64,000 nt of DNA from an uncultured Mediterraneibacter sp. (GCA_934309345.1 CAKRDD010000004.1:1-64000); one strand, 5' to 3'. Positions 16,308-25,440 are shown, numbered from the stretch's first letter. A program made the numbers and translations. The notes: generated from the sequence alone by a model not told the origin.

Positions 16308-16994
16308 TTACGTATGAAGACGATAACCGATTCCCCATACTGTCTCAATGTATTCCTCCGAAGTCACTTGTTTGATCTTCTTGCGGATGTTGCTGATATG
16401 TACGTCCAATGTCTTCGTCTCACCCATATAAGGTTCGTCCCAGGCATATTCGAAAATATCCTCTTTACTGAAAACCTGTTTCGGGTTTCTGAGCAGTAAT
16501 TCTAAAATCGCAAACTCCTGTTTTGTGATCTTAGGAAGTATCTTTCCATCGATTTCAACCTGAAATGTATCTCTGTTTAATATCATATCTTTAAATAAAA
16601 GCGTATGCTGTTCCTCTGCTTCCTTTTTTTCTTTATGACGGAGCTGTACCTGGACTCTTGCCAGCACTTCCCTGATTTCAAATGGTTTCGTTATATAATC
16701 ATCCGCTCCGCTCGTTAAAACCTCTACCTTTTCATCCAGGCTGTCTTTTGCAGTCAACACAATAACCGGAAGATTTCCCTTTTTGCGTATTTCCTCCAAA
16801 ACTGCCTCACCTGGAATTCCAGGCAGCATCAGATCCAGCAGCACCAGTGCATAACTATGCTTCTGCATATTTAGAAGCAGCTTTGCTTCGCTCCCGGAAA
16901 ATGCCTGCTCACAAGAATAGCCTTCTTTGGATAATGCTTCCTGAAGCAAGTTATTGATATTTGTATCGTCTTCTACAATCAGTATTTTCTGCAT
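16308..16994 (-). CDS. OmpR/PhoB-family response regulator
   Basis: A 228-residue regulator. The receiver domain has the acidic pocket (EDD, 8-10), phospho-acceptor Asp54 (LLDLMLPG) and Lys103 (ITKPF). It is followed by a winged helix typical of OmpR/PhoB (TKQEFAILELLLRNPKQVFS and the terminal GIGYRLHT). The ATG at 16994 follows GAGGAG. It starts 13 bases after the DUF2812 gene and 50 bases before the ABC ATPase, and its partner kinase closes the operon. It most likely activates this same operon. Confidence 0.92.
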   Translation of the reverse strand: MQKILIVEDDTNINNLLQEALSKEGYSCEQAFSGSEAKLLLNMQKHSYALVLLDLMLPGIPGEAVLEEIRKKGNLPVIVLTAKDSLDEKVEVLTSGADDYITKPFEIREVLARVQVQLRHKEKKEAEEQHTLLFKDMILNRDTFQVEIDGKILPKITKQEFAILELLLRNPKQVFSKEDIFEYAWDEPYMGETKTLDVHISNIRKKIKQVTSEEYIETVWGIGYRLHT

Positions 16995-17007
16995 GATTGT
17001 CCACTCC

Positions 17008-17541
17008 TCACATCTTCATTACCCGATTCCTGAATGAAACATATTTTACTGCAAATTGTAATAATACAAATATATAAACACCTGTCAGCACACCATATAT
17101 AATTCTCAAAACCGGATCATTCATATTCAGATATCCATTCACAAGCAGACATACAAAGATTACCATCAAAGGTATGACTCTTCCTCGGAAGAGCCTGTTC
17201 AGGAGATCCAGTCTGGATTGATCGTCGCAGAAAATATTTTCTTCTGTCTCCATCTTCTCTGCCGGTTTACGAAAATACGTGTATCCTGCAAATTCTTTCA
17301 GATATTCCCAGCCACAATCTTCAAACATCTGAACATATTCTCCCTGATTCTTTATACCGTCAGGATTATAGTCCAGCTGATAGATCACATCTTGTGGTTC
17401 ACATTTTTCAAAAATGTAAATACCAGGGTAAGTTACATTTTTAAACTTCCAACCTTCTTTGTGTCTGCGTCTCAAATACTCTGCTTCTTTTTCATATTCA
17501 GTAATAGAAAACCAACGAAATTCCTTTTTTACATCCTTCAT
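17008..17541 (-). CDS. DUF2812-domain membrane protein
   Basis: A 177-residue protein. The first 105 residues are soluble and aromatic-rich (FRWFSITEYEKEAEYLRRRH, then GWKF, YQLDYNP and GWEYLKEFAGYTYFRK), the hallmark of DUF2812. Two transmembrane helices follow (about 118-136 and 143-163). Such genes typically travel with a PadR regulator. Here start and stop overlap as ATGA with padR, and AGGAGG lies within the padR 3' end, so translation is coupled. The function is unknown; membrane stress sensing is often proposed for PadR/DUF2812 pairs. Confidence 0.82.
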   Translation of the reverse strand: MKDVKKEFRWFSITEYEKEAEYLRRRHKEGWKFKNVTYPGIYIFEKCEPQDVIYQLDYNPDGIKNQGEYVQMFEDCGWEYLKEFAGYTYFRKPAEKMETEENIFCDDQSRLDLLNRLFRGRVIPLMVIFVCLLVNGYLNMNDPVLRIIYGVLTGVYIFVLLQFAVKYVSFRNRVMKM

Positions 17542-17855
17542 GTCGCTGCCTCCTGTGCATTACGGTACAACCTGTTGATTCTTTTTAATTCCAGTTCCAA
17601 GACTTCCTTTCCAAGATCCGTGATCTGGTATATTTTTCTTTTCTCTTCTTCCCGCACAAATTCAATCAAACCGTCTTTTTCCATTTTTGAAAGACTTCCA
17701 TACATGGTTCCCGGTCCAAGAACTACTTCATCTTCTGTCAGTTCTTTTACCTTCTGTACGATTCCATATCCATGATTCGGCGTTCGAAGACATAACAAAA
17801 TATAAAATCCTGTCTCAGTCATAGGAACATACACTTTTTTAATATGTGCATCCAT
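17538..17855 (-). CDS. PadR-family transcriptional regulator
   Basis: A 105-residue regulator, essentially a single winged helix plus a dimerisation helix (TGFYILLCLRTPNHGYGIVQ, LGPGTMYGSLSKMEKDGLI). LGPGTMYGSL is the recognition-helix signature of PadR. The ATG at 17855 follows GAGGT at 9 bases; the GTG two codons upstream is rejected. It is the first gene of a probable six-gene operon (padR, DUF2812, response regulator, ABC ATPase, permease, kinase). Its own promoter contains a palindrome over the -10, so it probably autorepresses and releases the operon on ligand binding. Confidence 0.9.
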   Translation of the reverse strand: MDAHIKKVYVPMTETGFYILLCLRTPNHGYGIVQKVKELTEDEVVLGPGTMYGSLSKMEKDGLIEFVREEEKRKIYQITDLGKEVLELELKRINRLYRNAQEAAT

Positions 17856-17889
17856 AAACACTTACCTCGCTGTTTGATATATCACACTT

Positions 17890-17908
17890 CGATATATTCA
17901 ATATATCG
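17890..17908. promoter_or_regulatory. Candidate PadR operator
   Basis: A perfect palindrome CGATATAT-TCA-ATATATCG covers the -10 of the padR promoter, and a further partial half-site GATATATC lies near 17876-17883. Binding here would block polymerase directly. Confidence 0.65.
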
Positions 17909-17928
17909 CACCACGATGCACTTGTCAA
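17900..17928 (-). promoter_or_regulatory. Promoter of the padR operon
   Basis: On the minus strand TTGACA (17928-17923), 17 bases, TATATT (17905-17900). It is close to consensus and gives a leader of about 40 bases before the padR ATG. Confidence 0.75.
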
Positions 17929-17950
17929 GTATTAATCAAGAAGGATGATT

Positions 17951-17997
17951 GTTACCGTTCACACGACGTGTCAATCAGCAGAGTGATTGACACGGAA
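17951..17997. repeat. Copy of the dispersed GTTACTGTTCAC palindromic repeat
   Basis: GTTACCGTTCACACG (17951-17965) is followed by a 10-bp hairpin, GTGTCAATCA (17968-17977) with TGATTGACAC (17984-17993). The same two parts occur in the same order at 2680-2721. It lies just 3' of the MATE gene, where it might serve as a 3' end structure. Confidence 0.6.
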
Positions 17998-18004
17998 GTA
18001 AACA

Positions 18005-19342
18005 CTAACGGCTGGTTTCCTCAATCGGCCATGATTTTCTGAGTGCCGCATAAGAAATCAGGAAGTTTGCAAGCCATCCGGCTGGTACTGCAAGCCAGAC
18101 AAATGCAATTCCAAACCGCGGTGCACAAATCAAAGCAACAGACAAACGGATTGCAAGATTTACCATATTCGCAATGAGAAACGGACGCATGATTCCAAGT
18201 CCGCGTAGGACTCCATCGGTTGCCATCTTAATACCCATGAAGATGAAAAAATATCCGATCCATCTCATATAATCACCGGATACCTGATATGCTAAAGCGG
18301 TTCCATCTTTTCCAAGGAATAAGGAAGAAATCTGGTTGTGCAGTGATTCAATGACCAGAAAAGCAAGGACTGCGAAACATAGATCTAACACCAGTGCTGC
18401 GTGATATCCTTTTTTGAGCCGTTCGATTTTCTTTGCACCAAAATTCTGGGAAACATACGGCGAAATCGCATTGCCGATGGATACAAAAATCAGTGAAAAA
18501 ACATTTTCCACTCGCATCGTTGCTGAATAACCTGCAAGCGCCTGTGTACCAAATGGATTTACAACCGCCTGTACGATCATCATACCAATCGACACTGTAG
18601 ACTGCTGGAGAATTGACGGTATGGCAATTTGAAGCATCGAATATAACTCCTGTCCGTCAAACCAGTCAAACTGACTTTTATACCGTCTCATTCTACATAG
18701 GAAAATCAGAAATGAAAACACTGCGGAAATCCCCTGTGCAATAAGCGTTGCAAGAGCCGCACCAAACACGCCAAGACCAAGTCCGGCTACCATCCAAAGA
18801 TCCATAAAAATATTTAATACAGATGAAAAAATCAGAAGAACCAACGGGATTCTGGATTCACCGATGGATGTGAACATCGTTGAGAGGATGTTGTACATAA
18901 ACAGAAATGGGAATCCCACAAAATAAACCCGCAGATACAGCACTGCTTCATCCAGTATATCAGGAGGTGTTTGTAATAAACTCATCATTGAATGTGAAAA
19001 GCAAAAGCCAAAGATTCCAAGTAGTATGCTTAAGACTAAAAAGCTGATTAATGATGTTGAAACAATTGTTTTCATTTTCCCATAATCTCTGGCTCCAAAA
19101 TAACGGCTCACGAGCACACCTGCACCGACACCGGCGCCAAGTGCTATACAAATGAAAACATTCGTAAGCGCGGCACAGGCACCGACAGCCGCAAGTGCCG
19201 AAGAGCCGACAAACTGACCGACAATGATCGAATCAGCCATATTATATACTTGCTGAAAAAAACTGCCTAAGATCATAGGCATTGCAAAAACAGTTAACGC
19301 TTTCAGAGGCGCATCTGTGATTAGATATTCATCTTTTGACAT
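18005..19342 (-). CDS. MATE-family efflux transporter
   Basis: A 445-residue exporter with twelve predicted helices. The N terminus DAPLKALTVFAMPMILGSFF followed by QQVYNMADSIIVGQFVG is characteristic of the large clostridial MATE clade. Substrate and coupling ion cannot be read from the sequence. The ATG at 19342 follows AGGAGAAG. It lies 90 bases downstream of another MATE gene in the same orientation and may share its transcript. The two are clearly different in sequence, so this is not a recent duplication. Confidence 0.9.
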   Translation of the reverse strand: MSKDEYLITDAPLKALTVFAMPMILGSFFQQVYNMADSIIVGQFVGSSALAAVGACAALTNVFICIALGAGVGAGVLVSRYFGARDYGKMKTIVSTSLISFLVLSILLGIFGFCFSHSMMSLLQTPPDILDEAVLYLRVYFVGFPFLFMYNILSTMFTSIGESRIPLVLLIFSSVLNIFMDLWMVAGLGLGVFGAALATLIAQGISAVFSFLIFLCRMRRYKSQFDWFDGQELYSMLQIAIPSILQQSTVSIGMMIVQAVVNPFGTQALAGYSATMRVENVFSLIFVSIGNAISPYVSQNFGAKKIERLKKGYHAALVLDLCFAVLAFLVIESLHNQISSLFLGKDGTALAYQVSGDYMRWIGYFFIFMGIKMATDGVLRGLGIMRPFLIANMVNLAIRLSVALICAPRFGIAFVWLAVPAGWLANFLISYAALRKSWPIEETSR

Positions 19343-19432
19343 GATTATTCTTCTCCTAAAATTCCAAGTTATAAGTTCATACAGGATACATTAGTCCCTA
19401 TTGAGGGAAATGTCAAATATTTTACTGCAATC

Positions 19433-20788
19433 TCAATCAAAATCTCTGGTAATATTTTTAAGCCATTTCTTTTTGAAATAATGAATGAACACTACAGGCA
19501 TTTTTTCAAACTCATCCAAAGTCATTACAAAGTAAACCCAGACAGGCGGCAACTTAAAAACATATGCTGCAAGAAATGTGGCAGGAACTGCAACAAGCCA
19601 CATAAAGACGGAATCTACGATCATTCCAAATCTGGAATCACCGCCACCTCTGAAACAACCGCATATAAGGCAGGTATTAATCCCTTCTCCCACAAGACGC
19701 CAGGTTGTCATAATTATAAAAATGCCAAGATAAGAAATGGCAGTCTCGGTCAATTTATCCCGATAGAAATCCAGTATCAAAGGACGAATCGCCAGAATAA
19801 TGACACATCCGATCAGACTTACAACAAGTGTTATCCTAAGCATACGTTTCCCGTATTCTCCGGCTGTATCAATTTGATTTTTCCCTAGCTCCTGGCTGAT
19901 AATGATAGTCGTAGCGTTAGCAAAACCGCGACAGGCGATGGCACCAATATTTACTACCATGACAGCAACCGCATTTGCGGCAACCATATCATCTCCGATA
20001 TGCCCAAGAATTGCTGCAAATGCTGAATTAGCAAAACTCCAGACAACGTCATTTATTACAGCCGGAGTGGCAATTTTCATAAAGTCATGAAGCAAGATGC
20101 CTGATTTTGCAAAGAAATATTTTATCCTGAATCTGACATCAGAACTGTTTAAGGAGTAAATTAGACAAATCAATACTTCTGTAATTCTGGCAATCACAGT
20201 ACCAAGGGCAACACCGGTAACACCAAGCTTTGGAAAACCAAACAGACCAAAGATAAAGGTTGCATTACAAAGTACATTGACGCAAAGAGAAACAATGTAT
20301 GTAACGGAAGGCAACATTATCTTCCCAATACTTCGAAGAGCACTCATAAAAACCTGCGAGAACCCCATAAACATAAATGAAAATGAAATCACCTTCAAAT
20401 ACTCACTTCCGGCAGCAATCGTATCCGGACTGTTTGTGAAAATCTTCATAATCGTAACCGGCATGGTAAAGGAAATAACAAAAAATATAAGGGAGACGAT
20501 CAGTGAGATTCGTTCTGCCAGACCGAGAATCTTTTCTACTGTCTTTTTATCCCCTTTTCCCCAGTACTGGGCACACAGAACCGAAGTTCCTGTAGCCATG
20601 CCGTAATATAAACAGAAAAGAATAAATGTATACTGGTTCGCAAGTGATGAGGCCGACATCGCAGTCTGGCTTACGTATCCAAGCATTACTGTATCGGCAA
20701 TGTTTACCAAAGTTCCAATCAAATTTTGAATCATGATCGGAAAGGCTAATTTTGATGCGTATTTTAAGAAATCTTTTTTATTTAACAT
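19433..20788 (-). CDS. MATE-family efflux transporter
   Basis: A 451-residue exporter with about twelve helices. MLNKKDFLKYASKLAFPIMI and then NIADTVMLGYVSQTAMSASS mark the first two helices, and the internal repeat resumes at about residue 235. The ATG at 20788 follows AGGAAG at a spacing of about 9. It shares orientation with the MATE gene at 18005, and a common transcript is possible because no terminator is visible in the 90-base gap. Function is by family only. Confidence 0.9.
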   Translation of the reverse strand: MLNKKDFLKYASKLAFPIMIQNLIGTLVNIADTVMLGYVSQTAMSASSLANQYTFILFCLYYGMATGTSVLCAQYWGKGDKKTVEKILGLAERISLIVSLIFFVISFTMPVTIMKIFTNSPDTIAAGSEYLKVISFSFMFMGFSQVFMSALRSIGKIMLPSVTYIVSLCVNVLCNATFIFGLFGFPKLGVTGVALGTVIARITEVLICLIYSLNSSDVRFRIKYFFAKSGILLHDFMKIATPAVINDVVWSFANSAFAAILGHIGDDMVAANAVAVMVVNIGAIACRGFANATTIIISQELGKNQIDTAGEYGKRMLRITLVVSLIGCVIILAIRPLILDFYRDKLTETAISYLGIFIIMTTWRLVGEGINTCLICGCFRGGGDSRFGMIVDSVFMWLVAVPATFLAAYVFKLPPVWVYFVMTLDEFEKMPVVFIHYFKKKWLKNITRDFD

Positions 20789-20848
20789 ACAACTGTTCTT
20801 CCTAAATTTTATAAATGTTTAATCTACAGTACTGTTTTTGCAGCATCA

Positions 20849-21724
20849 TCAGCCTTCCTCTTCTCCGTAATGTTTACTCAAAGAGAAGCCTCTTCCGCGT
20901 ACTTCTGTCACTCTGCTAATGATCATAAAAGCCTCCGGGTCAATCTGTCTGATCAGTCTCTCAACCTGCGGAAGTTCTCGGTTAGACACAATACTCAATA
21001 CAATCTGCTTTTGTTCCTGTCTGTAACCGCCTTCCCCATACAGCATCGTCACGCCTCTGTCTACCTGTGCAAGAATCGCCTGACGTACTTCTTCCACCTG
21101 CTTGCTGATAATCTTCACTTCCGTCTTGGTATTTCCCATCACCAACACTTTGTCCAGCACTGTCGTGTAGATCATTACCAGTAAAATTCCGTATAAAACG
21201 CGCTCCGGCGGATTATATAGAATCTGCGGGATCAGAATTAATATATCAAATACATTCAGACTGACCGACACCGGAATCCGGAAATACTTATTCAGTACCA
21301 GCGGCGGAATATCCATACCACCGGTAGAAGCTCCTGTCCGAATTACAATACCCAGACCAATCCCGATTCCAAGTCCGGCAAAAATCGTATTCAGCATTGG
21401 ATTATCCGTGATCACCAGATCCCCCAAAATATGATTAGCCGCTTCCAATGCGATTGGATAAGTAAAAGAACTGATCACTGTCGTCAGTGCAAATTTCTTA
21501 CCAAGAAGAATCAATCCAACTAACAGCATCACAATATTAAACACCAAAACAAATCCTGAAATTGATGCTCCCGTAAAATGCTTCACAACCAGACCGATAC
21601 CGGTTGTCCCTCCTGTCATCAGATTCCCTGGCAAAAGAAAAAGTCTGATTGCAAAGGCATAGAAAACATTTCCAAAAATGACCTTTGCAACGGTACTTGC
21701 CCGCTTTAAATATGCCTTGTCCAT
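20849..21724 (-). CDS. YitT-family membrane protein (DUF161/DUF2179)
   Basis: A 291-residue protein with five or six transmembrane helices in the first 170 residues (AFAIRLFLLPGNLMTGGTTG is the conserved opening). A C-terminal cytoplasmic DUF2179 domain (about 200-285, VEVRGRGFSL near the end) follows. Family members are common in Firmicutes; some have been linked to anion transport, but no function is established. The ATG at 21724 follows GGGAGG. Its own consensus promoter at 21851 gives a leader containing a strong terminator-like hairpin, so expression may be attenuated. Confidence 0.87.
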   Translation of the reverse strand: MDKAYLKRASTVAKVIFGNVFYAFAIRLFLLPGNLMTGGTTGIGLVVKHFTGASISGFVLVFNIVMLLVGLILLGKKFALTTVISSFTYPIALEAANHILGDLVITDNPMLNTIFAGLGIGIGLGIVIRTGASTGGMDIPPLVLNKYFRIPVSVSLNVFDILILIPQILYNPPERVLYGILLVMIYTTVLDKVLVMGNTKTEVKIISKQVEEVRQAILAQVDRGVTMLYGEGGYRQEQKQIVLSIVSNRELPQVERLIRQIDPEAFMIISRVTEVRGRGFSLSKHYGEEEG

Positions 21725-21766
21725 AAATTCCTCCCATTATGTCATATGATTTTGATTATCCCCAAA

Positions 21767-21800
21767 AACGTCTGTTAGGGGACTTTCCCTAACAGACGTT
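21767..21800 (-). terminator. Terminator-like hairpin in the yitT leader
   Basis: AACGTCTGTTAGGG (21767-21780) pairs perfectly over 14 bp with 21787-21800, and TTTTT follows on the minus strand. It lies between the yitT promoter and start codon, about 40 bases before the ATG, so it is an attenuator candidate. It could also back up the tuf terminator. Confidence 0.75.
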
Positions 21801-21827
21801 CTTCAAAGTATTTCCTAATACAGTGAT

Positions 21828-21856
21828 ATTATACTGAGAAATGCGGGCAGTTTCAA
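21828..21856 (-). promoter_or_regulatory. Promoter of the yitT-family gene
   Basis: On the minus strand TTGAAA (21856-21851), 17 bases, TATAAT (21833-21828). Near-consensus. The start would lie about 20 bases before the terminator-like hairpin at 21800-21767. Confidence 0.75.
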
Positions 21857-21921
21857 TAGGATTTTTCAAAGCACAACATATTTAAGTAAATACTTTTTTA
21901 TATTTCCATTTAACCACAAAA

Positions 21922-21950
21922 ATCCCTAGAAGCCTTAGACTTCTAGGGAT
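21922..21950 (-). terminator. Intrinsic terminator of the str operon (after tuf)
   Basis: ATCCCTAGAAG (21922-21932) pairs with CTTCTAGGGAT (21940-21950), and TTTTT follows on the minus strand. It lies 34 bases after the tuf stop. Confidence 0.85.
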
Positions 21951-21983
21951 ATAGTATCGATATTAAATCTAACTAGATATTAA

Positions 21984-23177
21984 TTACTCGATGATTGAAG
22001 CAACTGTACCTGATCCTACTGTACGTCCACCTTCACGGATAGCGAAACGAAGACCTTCCTCCATAGCTACTGGATGGATCAGTTCAACTGTCATCTCTAC
22101 GTTATCTCCAGGCATACACATCTCTACACCTTCTGGAAGATCGCAAACACCTGTTACGTCTGTTGTTCTGAAGTAGAACTGTGGACGGTAGTTGTTGAAG
22201 AATGGAGTATGACGTCCACCTTCGTCTTTTGTCAGTACGTAAACCTGGCATGTGAATTTCTTATGGCAGCTTACTGTACCTGGTTTGATAAGAACCTGTC
22301 CTCTTTCGATTTCTGTTCTCTGAACACCACGAAGAAGTGCTCCGATGTTATCTCCAGCCTGAGCCTCATCAAGAAGCTTACGGAACATCTCGATTCCTGT
22401 TACAACAGTCTTCTTAACGTCCTCGTGGATACCGATGATTTCAACTTCGTCAGATACGTGAAGTGTTCCACGCTCTACTCTACCAGTTGCAACTGTTCCA
22501 CGTCCTGTGATAGAGAATACGTCCTCTACTGGCATAAGGAATGGCTTGTCTGTAGCACGCTCTGGTGTTGGGATCCATGTATCAACAGCGTCCATGAGTT
22601 CCATGATCTTGTCTCCCCACTCTCCGTCTGGATCTTCAAGAGCCTTAAGAGCTGATCCCTGGATGATCGGTGTGTCATCTCCTGGGAAGTCATACTCGTT
22701 AAGTACTTCACGGATCTCCATCTCTACGAGTTCAAGAAGCTCTTCGTCGTCTACCATGTCACATTTGTTCATGAATACAACGATGTATGGTACGTTAACC
22801 TGACGGGACAGAAGGATATGCTCTTTAGTCTGAGCCATAACTCCGTCTGTTGCAGCTACAACAAGGATAGCTCCGTCCATCTGAGCTGCTCCTGTGATCA
22901 TGTTCTTAACGTAGTCAGCATGTCCTGGGCAGTCAACGTGTGCGTAGTGACGGTTAGCTGTCTCATACTCAACGTGTGCTGTAGAGATTGTGATTCCACG
23001 CTCTCTTTCTTCTGGAGCTTTATCGATGTTCTCGAAATCTACTGCTGCGTTACCTTCTACTCTGTGAGAAAGTGTTTTTGTGATAGCAGCTGTAAGAGTT
23101 GTTTTACCATGGTCAACGTGTCCGATAGTACCGATATTACAATGCGGTTTTGTTCTTTCAAATTTAGCCTTTGCCAT
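21984..23177 (-). CDS. tuf: Elongation factor Tu
   Basis: A 397-residue EF-Tu, the GTPase that delivers aminoacyl-tRNA to the ribosomal A site. It opens with MAKAKFERTKPHCNIGTIGH. The P-loop GHVDHGKT, switch II DCPGHADYV, NKCD and the C-terminal beta barrels are complete. The ATG at 23177 follows AAGGAGG; an in-frame codon further upstream would give a non-family extension. It is the last gene of rpsL-rpsG-fusA-tuf. The 124-base gap to fusA contains a perfect 12-bp hairpin (23247-23258/23266-23277), and the operon ends with the terminator at 21950-21922. Confidence 0.97.
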   Translation of the reverse strand: MAKAKFERTKPHCNIGTIGHVDHGKTTLTAAITKTLSHRVEGNAAVDFENIDKAPEERERGITISTAHVEYETANRHYAHVDCPGHADYVKNMITGAAQMDGAILVVAATDGVMAQTKEHILLSRQVNVPYIVVFMNKCDMVDDEELLELVEMEIREVLNEYDFPGDDTPIIQGSALKALEDPDGEWGDKIMELMDAVDTWIPTPERATDKPFLMPVEDVFSITGRGTVATGRVERGTLHVSDEVEIIGIHEDVKKTVVTGIEMFRKLLDEAQAGDNIGALLRGVQRTEIERGQVLIKPGTVSCHKKFTCQVYVLTKDEGGRHTPFFNNYRPQFYFRTTDVTGVCDLPEGVEMCMPGDNVEMTVELIHPVAMEEGLRFAIREGGRTVGSGTVASIIE

Positions 23178-23246
23178 TTTGAATATCCTCCTTAAAAATA
23201 TAGCCCTCAATGGGGCAACCTTGTTTTGGTTTTCTATTTTAAACCT

Positions 23247-23277
23247 GGCTAAGTTTGATTATATTTCAAACTTAGCC
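23247..23277 (-). other. Hairpin in the fusA-tuf gap
   Basis: GGCTAAGTTTGA (23247-23258) pairs perfectly with TCAAACTTAGCC (23266-23277). No U-tract follows, so it may be a processing site or a partial attenuator that adjusts tuf relative to fusA. Confidence 0.5.
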
Positions 23278-23301
23278 GATTTTCAAGCCTTTTATGATAT
23301 T

Positions 23302-25419
23302 TTAGGCATTTTTGTTGGATAATACTTTCTCCTGTACAGACTTCGGTACTGGCTCGTATTTCTCGAAGAACATTGAGTAGTTACCACGTCCCTGTGTTCT
23401 GGAACGAAGATCTGTAGAGTATCCAAACATTTCTGACAGAGGAACGTACGCACGTACGATCTTTCCGCCGCCGAGATCATCCATACCTTCAATACGTCCA
23501 CGACGTGAGTTCAGGTCTCCGATGATATCTCCCATATATTCTTCAGGCATTGTAACCTCTACCTTCATGATAGGCTCAAGAAGTACAGGTGCGCCCTGTT
23601 TCATAGCATCCTTGAATGCAAGGGAACCAGCGATGTGGAATGCCATCTCACTGGAATCGACCTCATGGTAAGATCCGTCGTATACGTTAGCGTGAACACC
23701 AACCACCGGGAATCCTCCAAGGATACCAGACTTCATAGCTTCTTCAATACCTTCACCTACTGCCGGGATGTATTCCTTCGGAATAGCTCCTCCGACTACA
23801 GTAGACTCGAACTTGTATGTCTCCTCACCGTTGACATCCATTGGCTCGAATTTAACTTTACAGTGTCCATACTGTCCACGTCCACCAGACTGTTTAGCAT
23901 ACTTGCTGTCAATATCAACTGGCTTTGTGATGGACTCTTTGTAAGCAACCTGAGGTGCACCTACGTTAGCCTCTACCTTGAACTCACGAAGAAGTCTGTC
24001 TACGATGATCTCAAGATGCAGCTCTCCCATACCAGCGATGATTGTCTGTCCAGTATCCTGGTTTGTATGAGCACGGAATGTCGGGTCTTCTTCTGCAAGT
24101 TTTGCAAGAGATTCTCCAAGTTTTCCCTGAGAAGCCTTTGTCTTTGGCTCGATAGCGAGCTCGATAACTGGCTCTGGGAATTCCATAGACTCAAGAATTA
24201 CTGGATGCTGCTCGTCACAGATTGTATCTCCTGTTGTAGAGAACTTGAATCCGATTGCTGCAGCGATATCTCCTGAATATACTTTATCCAGCTCTTCACG
24301 CTTGTTGGCATGCATCTGAAGGATACGTCCAACACGCTCTTTTTTCTGTTTTGTAGCATTCAGTACGTAAGAACCGGAGTTCATAACACCTGAATATACA
24401 CGGAAGTAAGCAAGCTTACCTACGAATGGGTCTGTCATGATCTTAAATACGAGAGCAGAGAACGGCTCTTCATCAGAAGAGTGTCTTACTACTTCGTTTC
24501 CGTCTTCATCAACACCCTCGATTGCCGGGATGTCTGTTGGAGCCGGCATAAACTCGATGATTGCATCAAGGAGTTTCTGAACACCTTTGTTTCTGTATGC
24601 AGTACCGCAGCATACCGGAACAGCTGTACACTCACATGTAGCTCTTCTCAGAACTGCTTTCATTGCATCGATTGAAGGCTCTTCACCCTCAAGGTATTCC
24701 ATCATAAGGTCATCATCCAGCTCACAGATCTTCTCAACGAGTTCTGTGTGATAAAGCTCAGCTTCATCCTGCATCTCTTCCGGGATATCTGTTACAGAGA
24801 TGTCATCACCTTTTTCATCATTGTAGATGTAGGCCTGCATCTCGAACAGGTCGATGATTCCTTTGAATTCGTCTTCTTTTCCGATTGGAAGCTGAAGACA
24901 AATAGCGTTCTTTCCAAGTCTTGTCTTGATCTGATCTACAGCATTGTAGAAATCAGCACCAAGGATGTCCATCTTATTGATGAATGCCATACGTGGTACG
25001 TTGTATGTGTCAGCCTGACGCCATACGTTCTCTGACTGAGGCTCTACACCACCTTTAGCACAGAATACGCCGACAGCTCCATCAAGTACACGGAGTGAAC
25101 GCTCAACCTCTACAGTGAAGTCAACGTGTCCCGGAGTATCAATGATATTGATACGGTGCTCTAAAGCGCCCGGTTTCACTTTTGTCTTCTCTTCCAATGT
25201 CCAATGACATGTTGTAGCGGCTGAAGTAATTGTGATACCTCTTTCCTGCTCCTGTTCCATCCAGTCCATTGTAGCAGTACCTTCATGAGTATCACCAATC
25301 TTATAGTTAACACCGGTATAGTAAAGAATACGCTCTGTCAGTGTAGTCTTACCAGCATCAATATGAGCCATAATACCGATATTTCTGGTTCTCTCTAATG
25401 GATATTCTCTTCCAGCCAA
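23302..25419 (-). CDS. fusA: Elongation factor G
   Basis: A 705-residue EF-G, the translocase GTPase of the elongation cycle. The P-loop AHIDAGKTT, GITITSAAT (switch I), DTPGHVDF (switch II), NKMD and the domain IV/V segments (GRGQYGHCKV, SRTQGRGNYSMFF) are intact. The start is a TTG at 25419, eight bases after AGGAGG; no ATG is available near the conserved N terminus MAGREYPLERTRNIGIMAH. It lies 21 bases downstream of rpsG in the str operon. Confidence 0.97.
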   Translation of the reverse strand: MAGREYPLERTRNIGIMAHIDAGKTTLTERILYYTGVNYKIGDTHEGTATMDWMEQEQERGITITSAATTCHWTLEEKTKVKPGALEHRINIIDTPGHVDFTVEVERSLRVLDGAVGVFCAKGGVEPQSENVWRQADTYNVPRMAFINKMDILGADFYNAVDQIKTRLGKNAICLQLPIGKEDEFKGIIDLFEMQAYIYNDEKGDDISVTDIPEEMQDEAELYHTELVEKICELDDDLMMEYLEGEEPSIDAMKAVLRRATCECTAVPVCCGTAYRNKGVQKLLDAIIEFMPAPTDIPAIEGVDEDGNEVVRHSSDEEPFSALVFKIMTDPFVGKLAYFRVYSGVMNSGSYVLNATKQKKERVGRILQMHANKREELDKVYSGDIAAAIGFKFSTTGDTICDEQHPVILESMEFPEPVIELAIEPKTKASQGKLGESLAKLAEEDPTFRAHTNQDTGQTIIAGMGELHLEIIVDRLLREFKVEANVGAPQVAYKESITKPVDIDSKYAKQSGGRGQYGHCKVKFEPMDVNGEETYKFESTVVGGAIPKEYIPAVGEGIEEAMKSGILGGFPVVGVHANVYDGSYHEVDSSEMAFHIAGSLAFKDAMKQGAPVLLEPIMKVEVTMPEEYMGDIIGDLNSRRGRIEGMDDLGGGKIVRAYVPLSEMFGYSTDLRSRTQGRGNYSMFFEKYEPVPKSVQEKVLSNKNA

Positions 25420-25440
25420 GATTTTTTCCTCCTAAAATAA

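Noticed and set aside
18005..20788. Recent tandem duplication of MATE genes
   Set aside because: The two proteins differ throughout, including the N-terminal motifs, so they are old paralogues placed together.
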